A DNA stretch of 53,024 nucleotides, taken from Acanthaster planci. Its lineage: Eukaryota; Echinodermata; Asteroidea; Valvatida; Acanthasteridae. Position numbers and translations under genes: made by a program. This document shows, one piece after another, positions 49,560 to 53,024 of the stretch; the stretch's first letter is position 1; every line of letters begins with the position of its first letter. The notes under the pieces were generated by a model. The model saw only the letters and a list, made by a program, of their open reading frames with translations. It was not told the DNA's origin and did not search any database. The stretch is from positions 446,347 through 499,370 of the forward strand of contig NW_019091369.1 of NCBI RefSeq assembly GCF_001949145.1, written 5' to 3'.

Positions 49560-51647
49560 GGTAATGGCTTTCATACCCGCTCTTGTTGTTTACTGCCGTC
49601 GACGCATGATTCGGACAAGGTCAAAATGACTGAAACCTGCTAGACAAATCAATTTGGAAGCGCCGAAACAAAGACCCCTAGCTTCATTTTGAGAACAAAG
49701 AATTCACATGCGACGTTTTTATTTTCACAAAGGAATTGGGAGTGTCCATTCATTAGCTTTTGGGCAAGAGAAAACCTGATTATTAATTTGCTGATGAGCT
49801 TAATAATTATGATGATCAAACAACTGTTTGCTGAAATGTAGCCGTTTAAAACCAGGACATTTGAACGCTGAAGTTTGAAAGTCTATTACAGCCACTCTCT
49901 GTTTCTATTGTAATAAGCTGCTTTTCATGCCTTGCATCCCACCGGCATCACAGGATTACAGTGACACACATCTTTCATGTCTTGGACTGCAGACGACTAT
50001 ACCTAAAGCCCAGTCGGCGAAACTCGGTGCAGATGCTACACGTCGCAAAGCGTCTGTTGATCTCTCACTGGACGAAGGAAACACCACCTCCACCCGCTGA
50101 GGAAGGAGAAGCCTTTACAACTAGGAACACATCTCATCTGATAGCAATCGTGCATTTATGAGCGCACATTAGTTCCATGGCTGCTTCCTTTGAATCAGAA
50201 CTTTGAAACTTTGAAACAAGAGAAAGAAGAGAAAACCCAACGTTTTTCGGGAATCGATGAGTTTTTGTCACCGTCAGAGCAGAGATTATGTCTACTTGCA
50301 AGTGGGGCACGTAGTGTTTTTTTTTCAAACTTCATGATTCGATATTTCCACACTTGCTAAAAATGACCAATAACCAAAACATATTTATAGTTTGGAACAA
50401 TGAATTTCCCCCAAGACTTGCTCCACCTTCCCCCCCCCTTTCTTTTCTTCATCACCTGGTGGCAGGGCCCAGCCTTGGAAATCCCCTGGCTATTCGCTAA
50501 CATTTCAAATCAACGAGAGAGAAAGAAGGAGCAACCGAATTGAGTTACAACTCGCCGGTCGTAATTTTGTCTTCAGTGGCCCAGGCCGGCATGGCAATAA
50601 GCGGTGGAAACCGCCGGACTCAACATCAAAAATTCATGCGCAGTTTGTACGCGTTTATTTGCTCGCTCGCACTCTCTTTACCAAAAGCAAAGAACGGACG
50701 GGGAAAAAATGAAGGGCAATTGGTTCCCGCAAGTTGGTCGTAAATTTTCCGGGGAGAAAATGAAAGAAGGGGCCGGGGGGAAAGAAGGGGAAAAAAGTGT
50801 CACTGAGGAACTCGTCGGATGCCTGGTAATCAAGGAGACGGGTCGGTCTCGTCTTTGAGGCTGGCGGGAGAAATGGTTGGTCGTCTGTCGTTCGTCGGAA
50901 ACTCGATCGCCCACGTCTGCGACCGGTGCCGATTGATCAGCCTCGGCCATGTGTGTGCTTAGCTAGCTGGAGACCTGCCAGGCAAGGGGTGGGGGTGTTT
51001 TGGACTTGACTGACCCAGTGACCTGTGACGCATTCCTGAGAAGGGCGCGGTGCATTCTGGGTGAGATGGTTGACGATGGGATTTTTTGACTGATGAAGGT
51101 TTGTACACGACCAATTCCATGTTACAAATTCTTTCACCCACCCGGGGATAAGTATTGCCGAGAAAACAAGCAAACAGTCGATTCCCATAGGAGCATTCAT
51201 GTTCCTTTTAATTTCATTCGAACAATATAGAAGGGCATGCAATGTTGGTTTTATTATAATCAAAGGAATTCGAATGCTACTCATTTTGTTCCGTATTCTG
51301 AAGCCTAGAGTTTTATAGTTTGATTTATGATAAATACTATATTATAATGATGTTTTCCACAAAACTGAAAAAAATGTGTGACGTCAACCTGCAAACAGAA
51401 AACATCTTGGAGTTGATGTGTTAACATGTTGCCGCCATTTTGTATAGCCAGACATTTATGTACTGCTGTATGTTTCGTGTCATCTGCTGTTGGGGGGAAT
51501 GTTTGACAGTCAAGACCCAAACGTGGCTTGCAGGTCCAACAAGGTCATTTTTAATTGACACAATAAATATGAAGCAACGCTAAACGAAATATGCCGCGAT
51601 AAATCACCGAAGTTATCAAAGGTTGAAGAAAAGATTGCGTGAACGAT

Positions 51648-51656
51648 AGATGGCGC
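51648..51656 (+). promoter_or_regulatory. CTCF core-like motif
   Basis: AGATGGCGC fits the AGRKGGCGC core; the CCASY half fits poorly. A further 8-of-9 core lies inverted near 52705. Confidence 0.2.
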
Positions 51657-51900
51657 TGTTGGAACTTGACGCCATTATTACCGCTTATGGAATTATAACA
51701 AAATCATTAAGCTGTTGAAGAACGCGAAAGTGATACATTTTACTCCCACTTCCCATTTTGCTTACCACGATCAGAATTTAAATCCTCAATAACTACTCAC
51801 TGGACAGCCACTAATGCAAAGGTTTACATTATCAACACTTACTTGAATTGTCCATTTTGTCAGGGGAAAAAAAGGACAACCAGTGGCTATGCAGGGGAGT

Positions 51901-52120
51901 CCCCCCCCACACACACACACCATGAAGTGTGTATTTGCCTGCAACTGGGGACCCCCTATTGTTCCTCTTTTGTTTGTACATTAACTTTTGTAGAAGACCA
52001 CCCATATGTTTTATACACAGTTGTCAATCGGGGACCCTCTGTCAATCAGGGACCTTATTGTCCTCTGTTGTTCAGGGTCCCCAATTGAATGCAGAAACAA
52101 ACTCACACACACACACTCCT
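51901..52120. repeat. Short repeat block: GGGGACC motifs between two (CA)n runs
   Basis: A C-run with (AC)n at 51901-51921 and a (CA)n at about 52103-52116 bracket four copies of a CAAYYGGGGACC-like motif: 51942-51954, 52024-52038, 52042-52056 and, inverted, 52074-52087. The first and last form an imperfect 13-bp inverted pair. It may be a small MITE or local minisatellite. The 72- and 81-codon frames across it have no recognisable domain. Confidence 0.6.
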
Positions 52121-53024
52121 CCTGGGCATGTTGCCTTTAAGGGCTGACGCTCTAGCACTGACATAAGCACCTTCCATCAGGAAGAGGAATTCTTTTACGG
52201 AGGAAAACAAATGAATTTTCTTTTCAAGAAATAAAAAGTACCCGTTTGCCTCTTCCCACCCCGAACTAAAAGCCTCGATACACGACCGAGGACACCTCCG
52301 TGTTGTAACCGATATCCACTATTTCATGTAACAATAATGTAAATAATGGAAATGCTTTCGTGTTGAGAAATAAATGGTTGTGAACACTTCTTTTGTCCTG
52401 CATTACTGTTCCCTGAAATTTATTTAAACATTTATTAATTTATTTAAACATTACTAGTTTTATATACCGTGCATATGTTGAGAAAAGCGATACGCTGAAA
52501 CGTACACTGTATACAATATGCATGCATAATAAACATGTGACAGTTGTGCATTTCCTGGTTAATCATCCTCGTTATTAATAAATGGTGCAGGTGCCCTCAT
52601 TTTTTAATATTTAATAATTCCAACGAAATTAGTACGTCAACTATTATCCCACGTCGATGAAACATGATCCGCAGAAGTTTTTGATATCATGCAGACACGT
52701 TATAGCGCCACCAGTCCTGCTAGATCAAAACTTTACTTATCGTGTTGGCCGTTGGAGGAAACACACGGATTTTGTGAATGCTGCCCTCAGCGGTGAGAAA
52801 GGACATCAGCCGTTCCCCCAGGTTGCAGTGATCATGACCCGTGAGAAACAACATCGACCGAGATGTGGGAGGGGGAGGTCTGCTCAATGTTTTGAGATTT
52901 GTCTGGGATAGTTGCAAACCACATGCGTCCATTTTTCGCTCTGGTACCGGTACAGCCCTCAGGGTCCAGTCCACTAATTCAAGCCCCATTGAAAACTGTA
53001 AAATCAGCACTGTTCAGGGCCCAA

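Larger units (their letters stand above)
49560..53024. other. Upstream intergenic region, distal end
   Basis: No recognised gene. 50.50-50.96 kb is a GC- and purine-rich patch (GGGGCCGGGGGGAAAG) with GTCGTAAA at 50737-50744 and GTCGTAAT near 50.56 kb; it may be regulatory. TTTATTTAAACATT is repeated directly at about 52419 and 52438. Short overlapping frames on both strands near 50.6-51.3 kb have no domain. Confidence 0.45.

Noticed and set aside
1-53024. A second homeobox or neighbouring Hox gene in the window
   Set aside because: I looked on both strands for sequence encoding the KIWFQNRR recognition helix and found it only at 4.3 kb.
1-53024. CRISPR array, prokaryotic operon, phage or viral system
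   Set aside because: No regularly spaced repeats, no long bacterial-type frames, and the intron-containing Hox gene shows this is animal DNA.

Overview
The window is animal (metazoan) nuclear DNA: AT-rich, mostly non-coding, with scattered short repeats and one clearly recognisable gene on the minus strand. That gene is a posterior (AbdB-class) Hox gene split into two coding exons. Exon 1 is at 28065-27309 and the homeobox exon at 4502-4246, with a single intron of about 22.8 kb between them. Joining the exons at a phase-1 GT/AG junction gives a 337-residue protein. Its homeodomain and the linker before it look like an ancestral mix of vertebrate Hox9 and Hox10, so I call it Hox9/10. That orthology group, a large intron and long gene-poor flanks fit a non-vertebrate deuterostome, most likely an ambulacrarian (echinoderm or hemichordate). 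An amphioxus-like chordate is not excluded.

Layout, left to right. 1-3.5 kb is downstream intergenic DNA with a possible SINE remnant and CTCF-like motifs. 3.5-4.25 kb is the probable 3' UTR. 4.25-4.50 kb is the homeobox exon. 4.5-27.3 kb is the intron, holding a tRNA-Asp-like sequence, an AT-rich foldback repeat, a nearly G-free CCA/CCTA tract and several CpG-rich patches that could be enhancers. 27.3-28.07 kb is exon 1. 28.1-28.4 kb is the promoter, with a TATA-like box, E-box, CCAAT box and a dense run of Cdx/posterior-Hox-type sites. 28.4-53 kb is upstream intergenic DNA. It has two CpG-rich places with strong splice donors, at 33.4-33.76 kb (+) and about 35.9-36.0 kb (-), that may be first exons of unknown transcripts. 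It also has a MITE, a tRNA-derived SINE, an exact 60-bp tandem duplication and simple repeats.

Nearly all other open frames are short, show no domain I recognise and lie in repeats or AT-rich DNA; I regard them as chance frames. I see no CRISPR, prokaryotic, viral or retrotransposon coding sequence. The most interesting material is regulatory: the posterior-Hox motif cluster at the promoter, recurrent GTCGTAAA octamers, CTCF-like motifs near the ends of the window, and the two unexplained candidate exons upstream.
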